From Gammaproteobacteria bacterium (GTDB lineage Bacteria > Pseudomonadota > Gammaproteobacteria > GRL18): DNA of 64,000 bases. Below are positions 1 to 9,343 of the stretch, piece after piece. A program made the translations under genes and the position numbers. The stretch is taken from positions 350,011 through 414,010 of the forward strand of contig JADGDG010000001.1 of NCBI GenBank assembly GCA_016744995.1, read 5' to 3'. Position 1 is the stretch's first letter. Each line of letters opens with the position of its first letter. Below the pieces are notes generated by a model that was given only the letters and a program-made list of their open reading frames with translations, did no database searches and had not been told where the DNA came from.

Positions 1-268
1 CCAAAAAGAAAACAAAGGATCCTCCTGTAATAAGAAGATCACCCGTGAGTATAAAAAAAATAAATGGCATTACAGCCAACACACCCAGGTTATACAAAAA
101 TAACTTGGAAGGTTCAATAAACATAAACATATCAGCCATATTCATATCAGCAGATTCTTCAAAGGTATTTTTGTACTCACCAAAAAATTGCTTAAAATGA
201 CTTATTACGACATAAGCAAGCAACATAGCTGAGAACGAGCCACAGACAAGAGCCAGAATCCAAATCAC
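1..268 (-). CDS. tadB: TadB-like inner-membrane protein of Tad pilus (partial, N-terminus only)
   Basis: The minus strand after the TadA stop reads GTG ATT TGG ATT CTG, and stays open to the window edge for about 89 codons. The translation begins with a hydrophobic helix (MIWILALVCGSF), then a short polar stretch containing ADMFMFIEPSKLF, then a second hydrophobic region. This is the usual N-terminus of TadB, the GspF-like inner-membrane platform protein of Tad/Flp pili. The GTG lies two bases after the TadA stop, so it is probably translationally coupled. The rest of the gene, and any TadC, lies outside the window. The identification rests on position and the DMFxFIxP-type motif. Confidence 0.75.
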   Translation of the reverse strand, partial: MIWILALVCGSFSAMLLAYVVISHFKQFFGEYKNTFEESADMNMADMFMFIEPSKLFLYNLGVLAVMPFIFFILTGDLLITGGSFVFFL

Positions 269-270
269 GT

Positions 271-1923
271 TTAAGAAGCTCCATTACTAAACAAACTCAT
301 ATCAACATCAATACCCCGTTCAGATAGTGTTTCATAAAAATAGGGGATCAAACCTGTGGCAGCAAATTTTCCTGCAACATTCCCCTCATCATCATAGCCT
401 GATTGTTTATACAAAAAGATATCCTGCAAGGAGATCTTGCCGCTTTCAACACCGGTTATTTCTGAAATATGAGTAATTTTTCGACTGCCATCAGCAAAAC
501 GAGTTTGTTGAACAATAATGTCAACTGCTGAACCAATTTGTTCTCGTATGGCAGATATGGGCAGCTCCATTCCGGACATCATAACCATAACTTCAAGACG
601 TGACAGTACATCTCGTGGAGAGTTTGCATGGGCAGTCGTTAGTGAACCATCATGGCCAGTATTCATTGCCTGTAACATATCCAGAGCTTCTCCACCTCGA
701 CACTCACCAACAACAATACGGTCAGGACGCATACGTAAACAGTTTTTCACCAATTCACGAATAGGGACTGCTCCCTTACCTTCCAGATTAGGAGGTCTGG
801 CTTCCAGTGAGACCAGATGAGGCTGGCTAAGCTTAAGCTCAGCGGCGTCCTCCACTGTAACAACTCGCTCACTATGAGGAATGAAATTTGACATCACATT
901 CAGCAGCGTGGTTTTACCCGAACCCGTGCCGCCTGAAATCACAATATTACAACGCTCTTCTACTGCTTTTTGTAGAAAAGCAACCATATTGCTATTAATG
1001 GAGTTAAAACCAATTAAATCCTCACCCGTTAATTTTTCTTTGGCAAACTTTCGAATAGTGATACAAGGGCCACGTAATGCCAGGGGTGGAATAATAGCGT
1101 TTACCCTTGAGCCATCTTTGAGTCGGGCATCGACCATAGGTGAGCTTTCATCAATACGTCTTCCTAATGGCGACACAATTCTTTCTATGGAGGAAAGAAC
1201 AGCATGGTCATCACTAAAAGTCACATTTGTTTTGACCAGTTTGCCTAATTTTTCTACATAGATATCATCAAAGCTATTAACCATGATTTCAGATACGTCA
1301 TCATCTGCTAACAAATCTTCCAGAGGCCCAAGCCCAACCGCTTCATTCAAGACCTCTTTAGCCAATTTATCTTTTATTATATGTTCCGGAATACTAGCAG
1401 ACATACCCTCAATGATCTGGTCAATATATTTAGACACACTTTTTCGCAGCTCAGCATCATCCATGTCTCCCACATCGGTACGGCGGATATCCATCAGCGT
1501 CAACAATTCACCATGTACCTGCCGTCGCCATTTAATATTATCCTTATTAAATTTTTGCTGATCCAGATCATCTGAATCTAATGTAATTTGTTCAACACTT
1601 TGAGTCTCATTGGCATCATTAAGAATGACATCATCAAGACTAAAAGTAATGATATAAGCACCAATGCTCAACTCATCTTTTTCCAGGAGAGGACCATACT
1701 GCTGAACAATTTGACCATTGACTTTTATGCCATCACTATTACTGATATTGTTCACAAACAATCCATTTGGGTTGAGTTCAATCTCAGCATGATATTGAGC
1801 AATTTTCCAACCTCTCAGGACAACTAAATTTTCTCTGGACTTACCTATTGTGCATTTATTAACTAAACAATGTGTTTTATTAACAGGTTTTCCGTTATTG
1901 GTTTCAATGACAATCTCAAACAT
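271..1923 (-). CDS. tadA: Tad pilus assembly ATPase (TadA/CpaF) with N-terminal FHA domain
   Basis: This is the cytoplasmic hexameric ATPase that powers Flp pilus assembly. The first ~95 residues look like an FHA phosphopeptide-binding domain (IGKSREN, a YH pair, then SDGIKVNG). The TadA/CpaF ATPase core follows, with Walker A GGTGSGKTT near residue 331-339, a Walker B/His-box stretch RIVVGECRGGEAL, and TTAHANS. I choose the ATG at 1923 because AGGAA lies 8 bases upstream; an ATG at 1941 would overlap the rcpA stop and lacks a clear site. It sits between rcpA and tadB, as a Tad operon expects. The FHA fusion suggests control by Ser/Thr phosphorylation or by an FHA-bound partner (inference). 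Confidence 0.93.
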   Translation of the reverse strand: MFEIVIETNNGKPVNKTHCLVNKCTIGKSRENLVVLRGWKIAQYHAEIELNPNGLFVNNISNSDGIKVNGQIVQQYGPLLEKDELSIGAYIITFSLDDVILNDANETQSVEQITLDSDDLDQQKFNKDNIKWRRQVHGELLTLMDIRRTDVGDMDDAELRKSVSKYIDQIIEGMSASIPEHIIKDKLAKEVLNEAVGLGPLEDLLADDDVSEIMVNSFDDIYVEKLGKLVKTNVTFSDDHAVLSSIERIVSPLGRRIDESSPMVDARLKDGSRVNAIIPPLALRGPCITIRKFAKEKLTGEDLIGFNSINSNMVAFLQKAVEERCNIVISGGTGSGKTTLLNVMSNFIPHSERVVTVEDAAELKLSQPHLVSLEARPPNLEGKGAVPIRELVKNCLRMRPDRIVVGECRGGEALDMLQAMNTGHDGSLTTAHANSPRDVLSRLEVMVMMSGMELPISAIREQIGSAVDIIVQQTRFADGSRKITHISEITGVESGKISLQDIFLYKQSGYDDEGNVAGKFAATGLIPYFYETLSERGIDVDMSLFSNGAS

Positions 1924-1933
1924 TATTTCATTC

Positions 1934-3409
1934 CTAGTCAATAATTTCTTTTAAGCCTGTTGCTGATTTAAAGCTGGCAATCATTGCTCTTTGACGTTCA
2001 ACCTCAGCTTTATTCAGCTCAGAATCAGCATCATAAATTTCAGGGGTAACAAAAATAACTAATTGTGACTGGTTATTGCGAAAACTATTCGATTGAAACA
2101 AATGGCCTAAAATAGGAATGCCATCAAAGGCATCGCCCAGTATGGGCAATCCATTTTTATCTTTTGCAACCTCATTGCTGATTAGCCCGGAAAGCACCAA
2201 AGTTTGTTTATTGCGCATGCGCACATCAGTATAGGTTTTTCTGGTTTTAAACCCTGGAACACCATTAACTGAAACAGATTGATCGACTGAACTGACTTCT
2301 GTTTCAACATGCGCACTGATATTCCCCATATCATCAGCAATAGGGTTTATTTTTAAAATAATCCCATACTCTTTAAATTCAACTGATATTGAGCCATCAG
2401 CATTGGTAAAAGGGATCGGCAACTCCCCTCCAGCCAGAAACTCAGCTTCACCGCCGCTGGCAGCACTTAAGCGGGGCTCGGCCAATAAAATAGCAGCCCC
2501 ACTTGAAACCAGAAGATTAATACGAGAAGTAATTTCGGTTGCAATACCAAAATATCCACCTTTAGCAATATCAGCTGCAAGGCGGCTACTACCATCAAAT
2601 GTAGTTAACCCAGCAGGAGTTCTATTGCCACGAGCTGTGCCTGCAAAAGGACCAGCAATATCAGAACTCCAGTCTATGCCCAGCTTATCTAAATCACTAT
2701 TTGAAAATTCAGTAATTTTTACATTCATATAAATCATTTTGTTTTTTATGACTGTGGGAATATGAGTCATATTTAAAATACTTTCATTGCCAAAAGCAGA
2801 CAACACCGCTGCAATTATATTTTTATATTTTTCATCCACATCCCCTTCCAAGAGAATACGATCACCTAAGCGTCTCACCGTAAGCCCTGGTACCATTTCT
2901 AGAGCAGACTGTAATTCATCAAAATCAACACCCAGAAAATCTCCATATTCAACCAGATTGATAATGCTTTCATATTTTTTCCCGACTTCTTCTATAGTGA
3001 CTTTATATTTTGTCTCAACTTTTCCTTCCAGGACAATAAAATCACCTACCTGCCTGATTTTCAGATCCTTAACTGAAGAAAGTGCTTTTCTTAATTCAGA
3101 TGAAACTCGTTTGGTATCTTTTTCTGAGACATAGACCTTCAAACGATGCTCATTACCGTTTTTCATCCAGATATGAATATTGGTGTCACCTTTAGATTCA
3201 GCAATTAAAATCAATTGTCCTGTTTCTGTAATTGAAGTGCTTAGTAATTTTCCATTACCAACAGCCACCCGCTCAACAGGCTCATTGACCTGATAAATTT
3301 TAACTTCACCAACATACATGAAGTAATTATTCTTGCCTGCGATTAATGACTGACAAATGAGCAGTCCCATCAGGAGAAATATAATTTTTGTTATGTTTTT
3401 CATACTCAT
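1934..3409 (-). CDS. rcpA: Flp pilus outer-membrane secretin RcpA/CpaC
   Basis: A 491-residue secretin forming the outer-membrane channel of the Tad apparatus. A signal peptide covers about residues 1-25 (hydrophobic IIFLLMGLLICQSL, then AGKNN). A pilus-formation N-terminal domain follows, then two BON-like segments that repeat a similar pattern (VGDFIVLEGKVE and LGDRILLEGDVD). The C-terminal secretin core contains VPGFKTRKTYTDVRMRNKQTL-type residues and ends in the typical QLVIFVTPEI. It starts two bases after the cpaB stop and its own 3' end overlaps the extended tadA frame, so the three genes are surely cotranscribed. A second ATG at 3403 is an equally possible start. Confidence 0.93.
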   Translation of the reverse strand: MSMKNITKIIFLLMGLLICQSLIAGKNNYFMYVGEVKIYQVNEPVERVAVGNGKLLSTSITETGQLILIAESKGDTNIHIWMKNGNEHRLKVYVSEKDTKRVSSELRKALSSVKDLKIRQVGDFIVLEGKVETKYKVTIEEVGKKYESIINLVEYGDFLGVDFDELQSALEMVPGLTVRRLGDRILLEGDVDEKYKNIIAAVLSAFGNESILNMTHIPTVIKNKMIYMNVKITEFSNSDLDKLGIDWSSDIAGPFAGTARGNRTPAGLTTFDGSSRLAADIAKGGYFGIATEITSRINLLVSSGAAILLAEPRLSAASGGEAEFLAGGELPIPFTNADGSISVEFKEYGIILKINPIADDMGNISAHVETEVSSVDQSVSVNGVPGFKTRKTYTDVRMRNKQTLVLSGLISNEVAKDKNGLPILGDAFDGIPILGHLFQSNSFRNNQSQLVIFVTPEIYDADSELNKAEVERQRAMIASFKSATGLKEIID

Positions 3410-3411
3410 CT

Positions 3412-5394
3412 CTATTTAGTTTCCAACACAGGTAGTTCACTAACTTCAGCCACACCATCCTTACTATTGCCGCCCGCAAGAAATTCAATACCCTGCTTAT
3501 CATTATTTTGGGCAACTGCTCTGCTTAAACTATTAGCAATGGATTTTTTATCGGCTTTAAGACCCGATATTATTTCACCATTTTTAGTCATGATAGTGCC
3601 ATCAGCCATTACAACAATATCTTCTGGATTAACCACCATGCCATCTTCAGTGATAAGCTGGCCTGCACTCAGATGTGTCACGTCATTTTTATTGATAACA
3701 CGACCATCCTTAGTGATATAGTTACCATTTTCATCCATTGTATAAGAGCCTTTTTTTAATACCGTTCCATCAGCCAAAAGAATATCACCATCCTCAGCAA
3801 CTATTGGTCCACCACCCGAAATAACCTGCCCAGCTATGAGTTTTGTGACTTCAGATTTTTCAATTAGCTTGCCATCTTTGGTAATATAATTACCATTTTC
3901 ATCAATCGTATAATCACCTTTTTTCAACACTGTTCCATCGGCTAAAAGAATGTCTCCTTCTTCTGCAATTACAGCTTTCTTCCCGGTCTGAAGTACGATA
4001 CCATCCTTTGTCACCAACTGGCCTGCAACAAGTTTGGTGACATTATTTTTATCAATAACAGTACCATCCTTAGTGACAATATTACCGTTTTCATCAATCT
4101 TATAGTCACCTTTTTTCAGAATGGTACCATCTGAAAGTAAAATATCACCTTCTTCAGCAGCAATAGCCCCACTACTGGAAGCAACCATTTTTTTGCTTGA
4201 CAAAACAATTCCATCGCTCGTCACAAGGGAGCCATCGGCAGAAACTTTTAAACCATCGGTATCCACTACATTGCCATGTTCATCGACCAAATCACCATTT
4301 TCATTGACTGATAAACCACGCCCGGACAAAATAATACCGTCTTTGGTCATAATGACACCATTTTTAACAATAAGGTTTTTGTCATCAAGAACTTTACCAT
4401 TTCCTGTAACAATCTGACCCGCTTTGAGCTTTGTGACATTATGTTTATTGATAACCTTACCGTCTTTGGTCACAATATTGCCATTACGATCCACAGTGTA
4501 CTCACCTTTTTTCAGAACAGTTCCATCCGCCAGTAAAATATCACCTTCTTCTGCAACTACTGCCCCCTTTAGATCATTTTGTTGATCTCTCAGTTTATTT
4601 TCATCAGCCAGAATTACTGCATTATTAAGAAGATCGGCCACTTCCACTGAAGTAAAGGTTGCACCACTTTTATCATCACGATTTCTAAGCAAGGCAATTA
4701 AGTCCCCTTTATCCCGAGCAGTGGCCAATAGAGCTGCTTGCCTGGGAGTCACATTGACCGTGAGTGAGGTGTATTTTTTTAACCCGACTCGTTGACCACG
4801 GGACATTAACAATAGTTGTTCTTCATGCTCTTTGGATGAACTATCACCTGTAGCCAGAACCTCAAGATTTTGCAATACCGGTATCACTGCATCCTGCGCA
4901 CTTCCGGGAAGATCCTTACTAGTAAACAAAGCAAAAATATCAATAAAGTTCCCAGGGCGAATCAAACCCGCAATAGAATTGAGATCATCAACCTGAACAG
5001 TCATAGCTCTTCTTTTGACTGGAATTGTGTCAGAAAAATCTTTCGGAAAGGTTTTGGATACAAAGCTGGCTAACAAAGGTTTTCCTGCTGGCAAGTTTTC
5101 AGTTAAAACCTTGCCGTCATATTGATCAAAGTTTGCCAGTGTAATTGCAGAAGGGTGTACAAATTCTATGGGAACCACTCGTGTCATCATATTATGATAG
5201 CCTATCTTCACCCCTCGGGGCAGATTTTCTTTAGCTACTACAACTTCTTTTTTATCAACCTTGGGTCCTCTTATGCTCAGCCTGAGTTCATCTTCTTTAT
5301 TTTCGATGTAGGTAAACATTGCAACAATGGCTACCACACCAAAAAATACAGCACCTGCAAGTAGAAACACCGAGTTTATTTTTTTCGTGCCCAA
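3412..5394 (-). CDS. cpaB: Flp pilus assembly protein CpaB/RcpC with large repeat-containing C-terminal domain
   Basis: Residues 1-265 are an ordinary CpaB/RcpC: one N-terminal membrane helix (VFLLAGAVFFGVVAIVAMF), a SAF-like domain (VVVAKENLPRGVKIG at 51-65; LPAGKPLL) and a C-terminal core ending near NAVILADENK. Family members usually stop near 250-350 residues. This protein continues to 660 because residues ~280-612 are made of repeats built on EEGDILLADGTVLKKG / DENGN / TKDG / VTKLxAGQ. The repeat region is probably periplasmic because it follows the SAF domain. CpaB is thought to act with the RcpA secretin, whose gene follows after two bases. The function of the extension is unknown. Confidence 0.9.
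   Translation of the reverse strand: MGTKKINSVFLLAGAVFFGVVAIVAMFTYIENKEDELRLSIRGPKVDKKEVVVAKENLPRGVKIGYHNMMTRVVPIEFVHPSAITLANFDQYDGKVLTENLPAGKPLLASFVSKTFPKDFSDTIPVKRRAMTVQVDDLNSIAGLIRPGNFIDIFALFTSKDLPGSAQDAVIPVLQNLEVLATGDSSSKEHEEQLLLMSRGQRVGLKKYTSLTVNVTPRQAALLATARDKGDLIALLRNRDDKSGATFTSVEVADLLNNAVILADENKLRDQQNDLKGAVVAEEGDILLADGTVLKKGEYTVDRNGNIVTKDGKVINKHNVTKLKAGQIVTGNGKVLDDKNLIVKNGVIMTKDGIILSGRGLSVNENGDLVDEHGNVVDTDGLKVSADGSLVTSDGIVLSSKKMVASSSGAIAAEEGDILLSDGTILKKGDYKIDENGNIVTKDGTVIDKNNVTKLVAGQLVTKDGIVLQTGKKAVIAEEGDILLADGTVLKKGDYTIDENGNYITKDGKLIEKSEVTKLIAGQVISGGGPIVAEDGDILLADGTVLKKGSYTMDENGNYITKDGRVINKNDVTHLSAGQLITEDGMVVNPEDIVVMADGTIMTKNGEIISGLKADKKSIANSLSRAVAQNNDKQGIEFLAGGNSKDGVAEVSELPVLETK
3560..4554 (-). 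repeat. In-frame repeat array inside cpaB (about 55-residue units)
   Basis: Four good copies begin at residues ~281, 413, 477 and 533 of CpaB. A divergent stretch (337-412) holds degenerate half-units. Each copy contains EEGDILL(A/S)DGT(V/I)LKKG, then (D)(E/R)NGN, TKDG, and VT(K/H)LxAGQ. The near-identity of several copies at DNA level suggests recent duplication. Units are made of short strands separated by DG/NGN turns, which suggests a beta-rich elongated fold (inference). Confidence 0.85.
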
Positions 5395-5506
5395 AATTTA
5401 TTTCCTAATATTATTGTTATCAAACTCATCACATAAAATGAGGCTAACAAGTTGATTTTTAGTTTATAACTACATATACCAGCCATTATTATGAACTGGA
5501 TATAAT

Positions 5507-5914
5507 TTAAATAAAATTTCTTAAAATCTTGCTAAGATCTATATCCGGCATACCATTAGCATTAAAACTATCAGGCAAATCAATTTCACCTTTGGAGAGT
5601 GCATCAATTCTATCGCGAGTATCTGTTACTTTATCAATCTGTTTTTGAATCTTATCCCGACGATCACTCAAAGCTGGATAATGGTTAATTAAATCATTGA
5701 CATTTTCTGCATCCGGGTAATCTGACAAAGAAATACCATACGCATATCCTTTTGACTTATTATTTATTGCTGTTTCCAGGTTACTAATTTCATCCTTCAT
5801 CGGTGTTAAGGCATATAAACCCAGGATTGCAGCTAAAACAATAATATACTCTGTCATACTCTGACCCTGCTGCCTGCCGCGATGTTTAAATTGCATTTTT
5901 TTTCTATTTACCAA
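5507..5914 (-). CDS. Pilin-like (Flp/TadE-type) small protein with GQSMTEY processing motif
   Basis: A 135-residue protein whose N-terminus RQQGQSMTEYIIVLAAIL matches the Flp prepilin processing site: cleavage after Gly17, with Glu at +5 and Tyr at +6, then a hydrophobic helix. The rest is a polar, helical region (about residues 45-115) unlike a normal Flp pilin, which is only ~50-90 residues long. I infer a minor pilin or pseudopilin. The TTG at 5914 is favoured because AGGGGGTGAT lies just upstream, an almost perfect Shine-Dalgarno; an ATG at 5896 has no close site. The start overlaps the stop of the upstream gene by 7 bases. Confidence 0.75.
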   Translation of the reverse strand: MVNRKKMQFKHRGRQQGQSMTEYIIVLAAILGLYALTPMKDEISNLETAINNKSKGYAYGISLSDYPDAENVNDLINHYPALSDRRDKIQKQIDKVTDTRDRIDALSKGEIDLPDSFNANGMPDIDLSKILRNFI

Positions 5915-6597
5915 TTTATCACCCCCTTTTTAACCAGATTTGCAACAACATTAGTTTTTCCTCCACTCCTGGAAATCACCAGATTAATTAATTTCCGGTC
6001 TTTGGCAAATACCAAAGTATGAGGCGCACTAAAACCTGAGGATTGGTCGACTCTGGTTTGCCAATCTCGGCTTTGATAATAATTTTTGTAATAATTAATA
6101 TTGCTGGCGATAGAAAATTTATTAGTCAGTAAAATAACCTGACCTTTTTTACCTGGATCATCCATTTTCATATCAGATTCAATTTGACTGCCCTGCATTT
6201 TAGGAAAATTTTTAGCCAACTCTTTTAGAACATCATCCGATAAAAGCTGCTTGGGTATATCACTCACACCCAGGATGCCAAAAGAGCCGTTACCTCCAGT
6301 GGAGGCTTGTACCTGGACGGTATACATCAGATCATCATTTTTAGCACTGATCAAACGCCATGGGCCATAATCAATTTCAGCAAAATTACCTTCCCAGAGA
6401 GTTCGATAAAACTGTAAAATATTTTCCATCCCTTGTTGACTTTGAAACTTTCTCGCTTTGATATTCAGATTGTTCACTTGTGCACTGGATGTAACCCATT
6501 CAACCGTTGCCCCCCTTGGAGCAGGAAAAGACCACTCAGCAGCATCAGCATTAAAAAAAATAATTGAAAAAACAATTAATATGAAAAATTTAATCAT
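5908..6597 (-). CDS. Unknown secreted/periplasmic protein encoded in the Tad operon
   Basis: 229 residues with a clear signal peptide (FFILIVFSIIFFNADA, then AEWSFP). I do not recognise the mature domain. It is soluble-looking, mixed alpha/beta, with no cysteines I could use and no known catalytic motif. The gene lies two bases after the tadE-like stop and overlaps the following pilin-like gene, so it belongs to the same transcript and probably the same envelope machine. It is not one of the standard rcpB, tadD or tadZ proteins as far as I can tell. It could be a lineage-specific assembly or minor pilus component (inference). Confidence 0.7.
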   Translation of the reverse strand: MIKFFILIVFSIIFFNADAAEWSFPAPRGATVEWVTSSAQVNNLNIKARKFQSQQGMENILQFYRTLWEGNFAEIDYGPWRLISAKNDDLMYTVQVQASTGGNGSFGILGVSDIPKQLLSDDVLKELAKNFPKMQGSQIESDMKMDDPGKKGQVILLTNKFSIASNINYYKNYYQSRDWQTRVDQSSGFSAPHTLVFAKDRKLINLVISRSGGKTNVVANLVKKGVINW

Positions 6598-6599
6598 TA

Positions 6600-7565
6600 T
6601 TAATAACCACAGTAACCATCACCATTACATTCCGTTGCATTCGTATTTTCATCATAATCACTCATGTACTCAGGTGGAATTGCTTCAGAATCAGTGTGTC
6701 CCCATTCAAGAGACTGTAACTCCCCCGCAGGGATAAAAGGTATAAAATTTAAAATATCCACAACAAAATCAAAGGGCTCCCTAAGCAATCGGGTAGGAAC
6801 CAGACCTTCAGCTTCTGTTTTAGCATGTTCACGCCCTCCCGCATTCCAGCCATCTGAAAGAACTGCTGCCTGTGCGGTAAACTTGAGATCCAGATCTGTT
6901 TCAAATAAAGGCTTACTTGACTTGATATCAGTATAATGAGGCGCATTTCGAACAGAAGTCGTTACTGAAAAAGTATTCAACCCCTCATTATTCAGTATCG
7001 TAAAATCAGGAGTAAACCGACCGATACCTGGAATTCTAGTAATAAAATTAGGCACAGCTGCAACTAAATTCGACAAACTGCTTATAACACCTCCTGTTGC
7101 ATCTGGAGTATTGCTATTGTATGAATAGCTGCCTTCAACGGCACCGTTATATAAATCATTATTCTTGTGATCATGCCAGGCATTATTTTTGCTTCCATTC
7201 GACCAACCAGTTTTATCCATATCAGACAGAATTGTATTTGTATCAGAAAAAAAACGTTGCCGACTTTCATTGCGCACATCAGTAATAGTTTTCACTGGTT
7301 CTATTACAGAGACCACATTAAAATTATTTGCAATATCGTTTGAATTATTAAACCAGGCAGTATATTCCCAGGCTTCATATCGTGCTGCCTGTATTGTGCT
7401 ATGTTGAATATCTGTATATCTGGCTAACAAAGGTATGATTAAAAAAAGTGGCACTAAAATAAAGGAGGCCACAACAATAAATTCAGTCATGGCTTGTCCT
7501 TTCTGCGTAAAGTGATTTGCTTTGTCGAAAGAACAAATTATGTTCTGTGCAGAATTCCCCATCAA
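6600..7565 (-). CDS. TadE-like pilus assembly protein
   Basis: 321 residues. Near residue 23 the sequence QKGQAMTEFIVVASFIL gives a Flp/TadE-type processing motif (G, then Glu at +5 and an aromatic at +6) followed by a single membrane helix. A long periplasmic domain follows (ARYTDIQHSTIQAARYEAWE, common in TadE-like proteins). TadE/TadF are pseudopilins needed for Flp pilus formation. The start overlaps the tadG-like stop (TGATG), which indicates coupled translation. It is longer than many TadE proteins, which are often under 200 residues. Confidence 0.8.
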   Translation of the reverse strand: MMGNSAQNIICSFDKANHFTQKGQAMTEFIVVASFILVPLFLIIPLLARYTDIQHSTIQAARYEAWEYTAWFNNSNDIANNFNVVSVIEPVKTITDVRNESRQRFFSDTNTILSDMDKTGWSNGSKNNAWHDHKNNDLYNGAVEGSYSYNSNTPDATGGVISSLSNLVAAVPNFITRIPGIGRFTPDFTILNNEGLNTFSVTTSVRNAPHYTDIKSSKPLFETDLDLKFTAQAAVLSDGWNAGGREHAKTEAEGLVPTRLLREPFDFVVDILNFIPFIPAGELQSLEWGHTDSEAIPPEYMSDYDENTNATECNGDGYCGY

Positions 7566-9343
7566 ATCAACCCCAATTTACGCAACTGAGCATTCAAATC
7601 AAATGGCCCCAGAACAGGTATCGTAAAAGTAACACCATCCAGAGCCCATAGTTGTTTTTGTTGAAACAGCATGGCAATAACTCGTTCTGAAATCGTAGTA
7701 TCAACTAAACGTGCCTGCCAGAAAGGATTATAAGTACTGCCGTATTCAGTTCGACCATCATTCCGATTAAAGTGCGATGCCAGAGGGTCCGTTGGTCGGC
7801 TGAAATAGACTTCTGATTTGGCAATTCCAGCCATTTCACTATCTTGTAAATCATTATCTAAATGGATTTTTCTACTGGCATTAGAATTTAGGATATCATC
7901 CGTCGTTCTGATATCCGCTTGCTCTTTAACCAGGCCAATAACCAGATAAGGAGCCATAAATCCCAGGTCTTCAGCAAATTCAAATGTAGGGTGAGCAGCC
8001 TTTAATTCAGCTCTTTTTTCTACTGGCAGGACACTATTGAACGCTGGCAGTCCTCTATGTCCATCAAAAATCAGTGAGTTTGTCTGGGCCATATTTCTTG
8101 GTACCCCAAAGTCAGGTGTCAGAAGTGGATAATAATAGGCTGTTGACAAATCTCCTGGAGCACCACCATAAGCATCACCCTCAACACCGCTCATATCACC
8201 TGCTTCCATCACACCCTGGCTTGATGCAATTTGACCAGCTCCAACCCCCAGAGGAAATTGAAAAGGAGGATTTAGATTTATTGGAAAAAATGGTGCATCA
8301 AACCAGCCAACGATAGGAAGCCAGAATTCAACCATTACTCTTAAATCAATCCAGAAATCCAAACCAATGAGATCAACTCCAGTCCAGCTATAATGTTCCT
8401 GACCACCATCTTTTTTGAACCTTAAATCGGTTCCACCACGACGGAGCAAATCAATACCCAAATCAAAAAAAATAGTAGCTCGGGCTATAAGGAGGTTAAC
8501 AGTAATATCAATTTCAGGAAAAGGTAATAATTCTGCTTGAAATCCACCATCACGATCCACACTAAAGTCATCTCGGCTGCCATTAATAGTAGCGGCATAT
8601 TGATGACGCATAAATAAGCCTAAGTCATCATCCGCATTAGCTTTATTATGTTTGACAAAACTCATTGGGTTTTTAGGATTGGCATAATACGTCCCGATAT
8701 GCGCACCTAGAGCAAAAAAACCAAAATCAGATAATTTTGCTCCAGGAGCATTTGCTTTAATTACTTCATCAAGAGTTGAGACCGACAGGACAATGGTTGA
8801 ATAGTGCATCCCTCGCTGGGCTAAACTATAAGCCTGATTAATTGCAGCTATTACTTTACTTGCAATTGGAGCAATGCCAGAGATGCCTCTTTGAACAGCA
8901 TCCACACCTCTTTGCAATGTTTGACTTGTAACCCTCAAGGCGGCGATAATTCCTACAGCAACAGGCCCAAATGTACCACCAGAGCCACCTATAACAGGTA
9001 CAAAAATTTGTTGTAGTCGATTAATCACAAGTTCATCAAAAAACCTGAGTGATGACCCCCATAAATCAAGCCAGGAGTATAAACCAACTAATTGGGCTAT
9101 TGCGATCTCATTACCAATCATGGCTCGGTTGGTATAAGCGGTAAAGTTCAGATCACGGGCTTCTAAAACAGAAATACTATAAGCAGTAGCATCCGCTGCA
9201 TTTTGCAGTTTCATTTTCTCGCTGGTCAATTTTCCTGAGTTATAAAGCATTAAAACAGAGAGCAAGATGACAACGGTAAAAATCAACGTATAGACAATGG
9301 CTTGCCCCTGTTGATTTTGTATATTAATACCATTAGACATCAT
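7562..9343 (-). CDS. TadG-like pilus assembly protein
   Basis: A 593-residue membrane-anchored protein. The N-terminus QQGQAIVYTLIFTVVILLSVLMLYN has one helix, followed by LQNAADATAYS, the signature of Tad-domain (TadG-like) proteins. The remainder is a large, probably periplasmic region with several hydrophobic helices. The Glu+5 of true Flp motifs is replaced by Tyr, so prepilin processing is doubtful. I place the start at ATG 9343 (or 9340), where GGGAG lies 4-7 bases upstream; a longer TTG-started frame from 9361 is less likely. Downstream genes are tightly packed, so it is within the tad operon. Confidence 0.78.
   Translation of the reverse strand: MMSNGINIQNQQGQAIVYTLIFTVVILLSVLMLYNSGKLTSEKMKLQNAADATAYSISVLEARDLNFTAYTNRAMIGNEIAIAQLVGLYSWLDLWGSSLRFFDELVINRLQQIFVPVIGGSGGTFGPVAVGIIAALRVTSQTLQRGVDAVQRGISGIAPIASKVIAAINQAYSLAQRGMHYSTIVLSVSTLDEVIKANAPGAKLSDFGFFALGAHIGTYYANPKNPMSFVKHNKANADDDLGLFMRHQYAATINGSRDDFSVDRDGGFQAELLPFPEIDITVNLLIARATIFFDLGIDLLRRGGTDLRFKKDGGQEHYSWTGVDLIGLDFWIDLRVMVEFWLPIVGWFDAPFFPINLNPPFQFPLGVGAGQIASSQGVMEAGDMSGVEGDAYGGAPGDLSTAYYYPLLTPDFGVPRNMAQTNSLIFDGHRGLPAFNSVLPVEKRAELKAAHPTFEFAEDLGFMAPYLVIGLVKEQADIRTTDDILNSNASRKIHLDNDLQDSEMAGIAKSEVYFSRPTDPLASHFNRNDGRTEYGSTYNPFWQARLVDTTISERVIAMLFQQKQLWALDGVTFTIPVLGPFDLNAQLRKLGLI

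Noticed and set aside
3560..4554. Regularly spaced DNA repeats that could suggest a CRISPR-like array
   Set aside because: The repeats are in frame inside cpaB, have variable lengths and encode a conserved protein motif; there are no unique spacers or cas genes.
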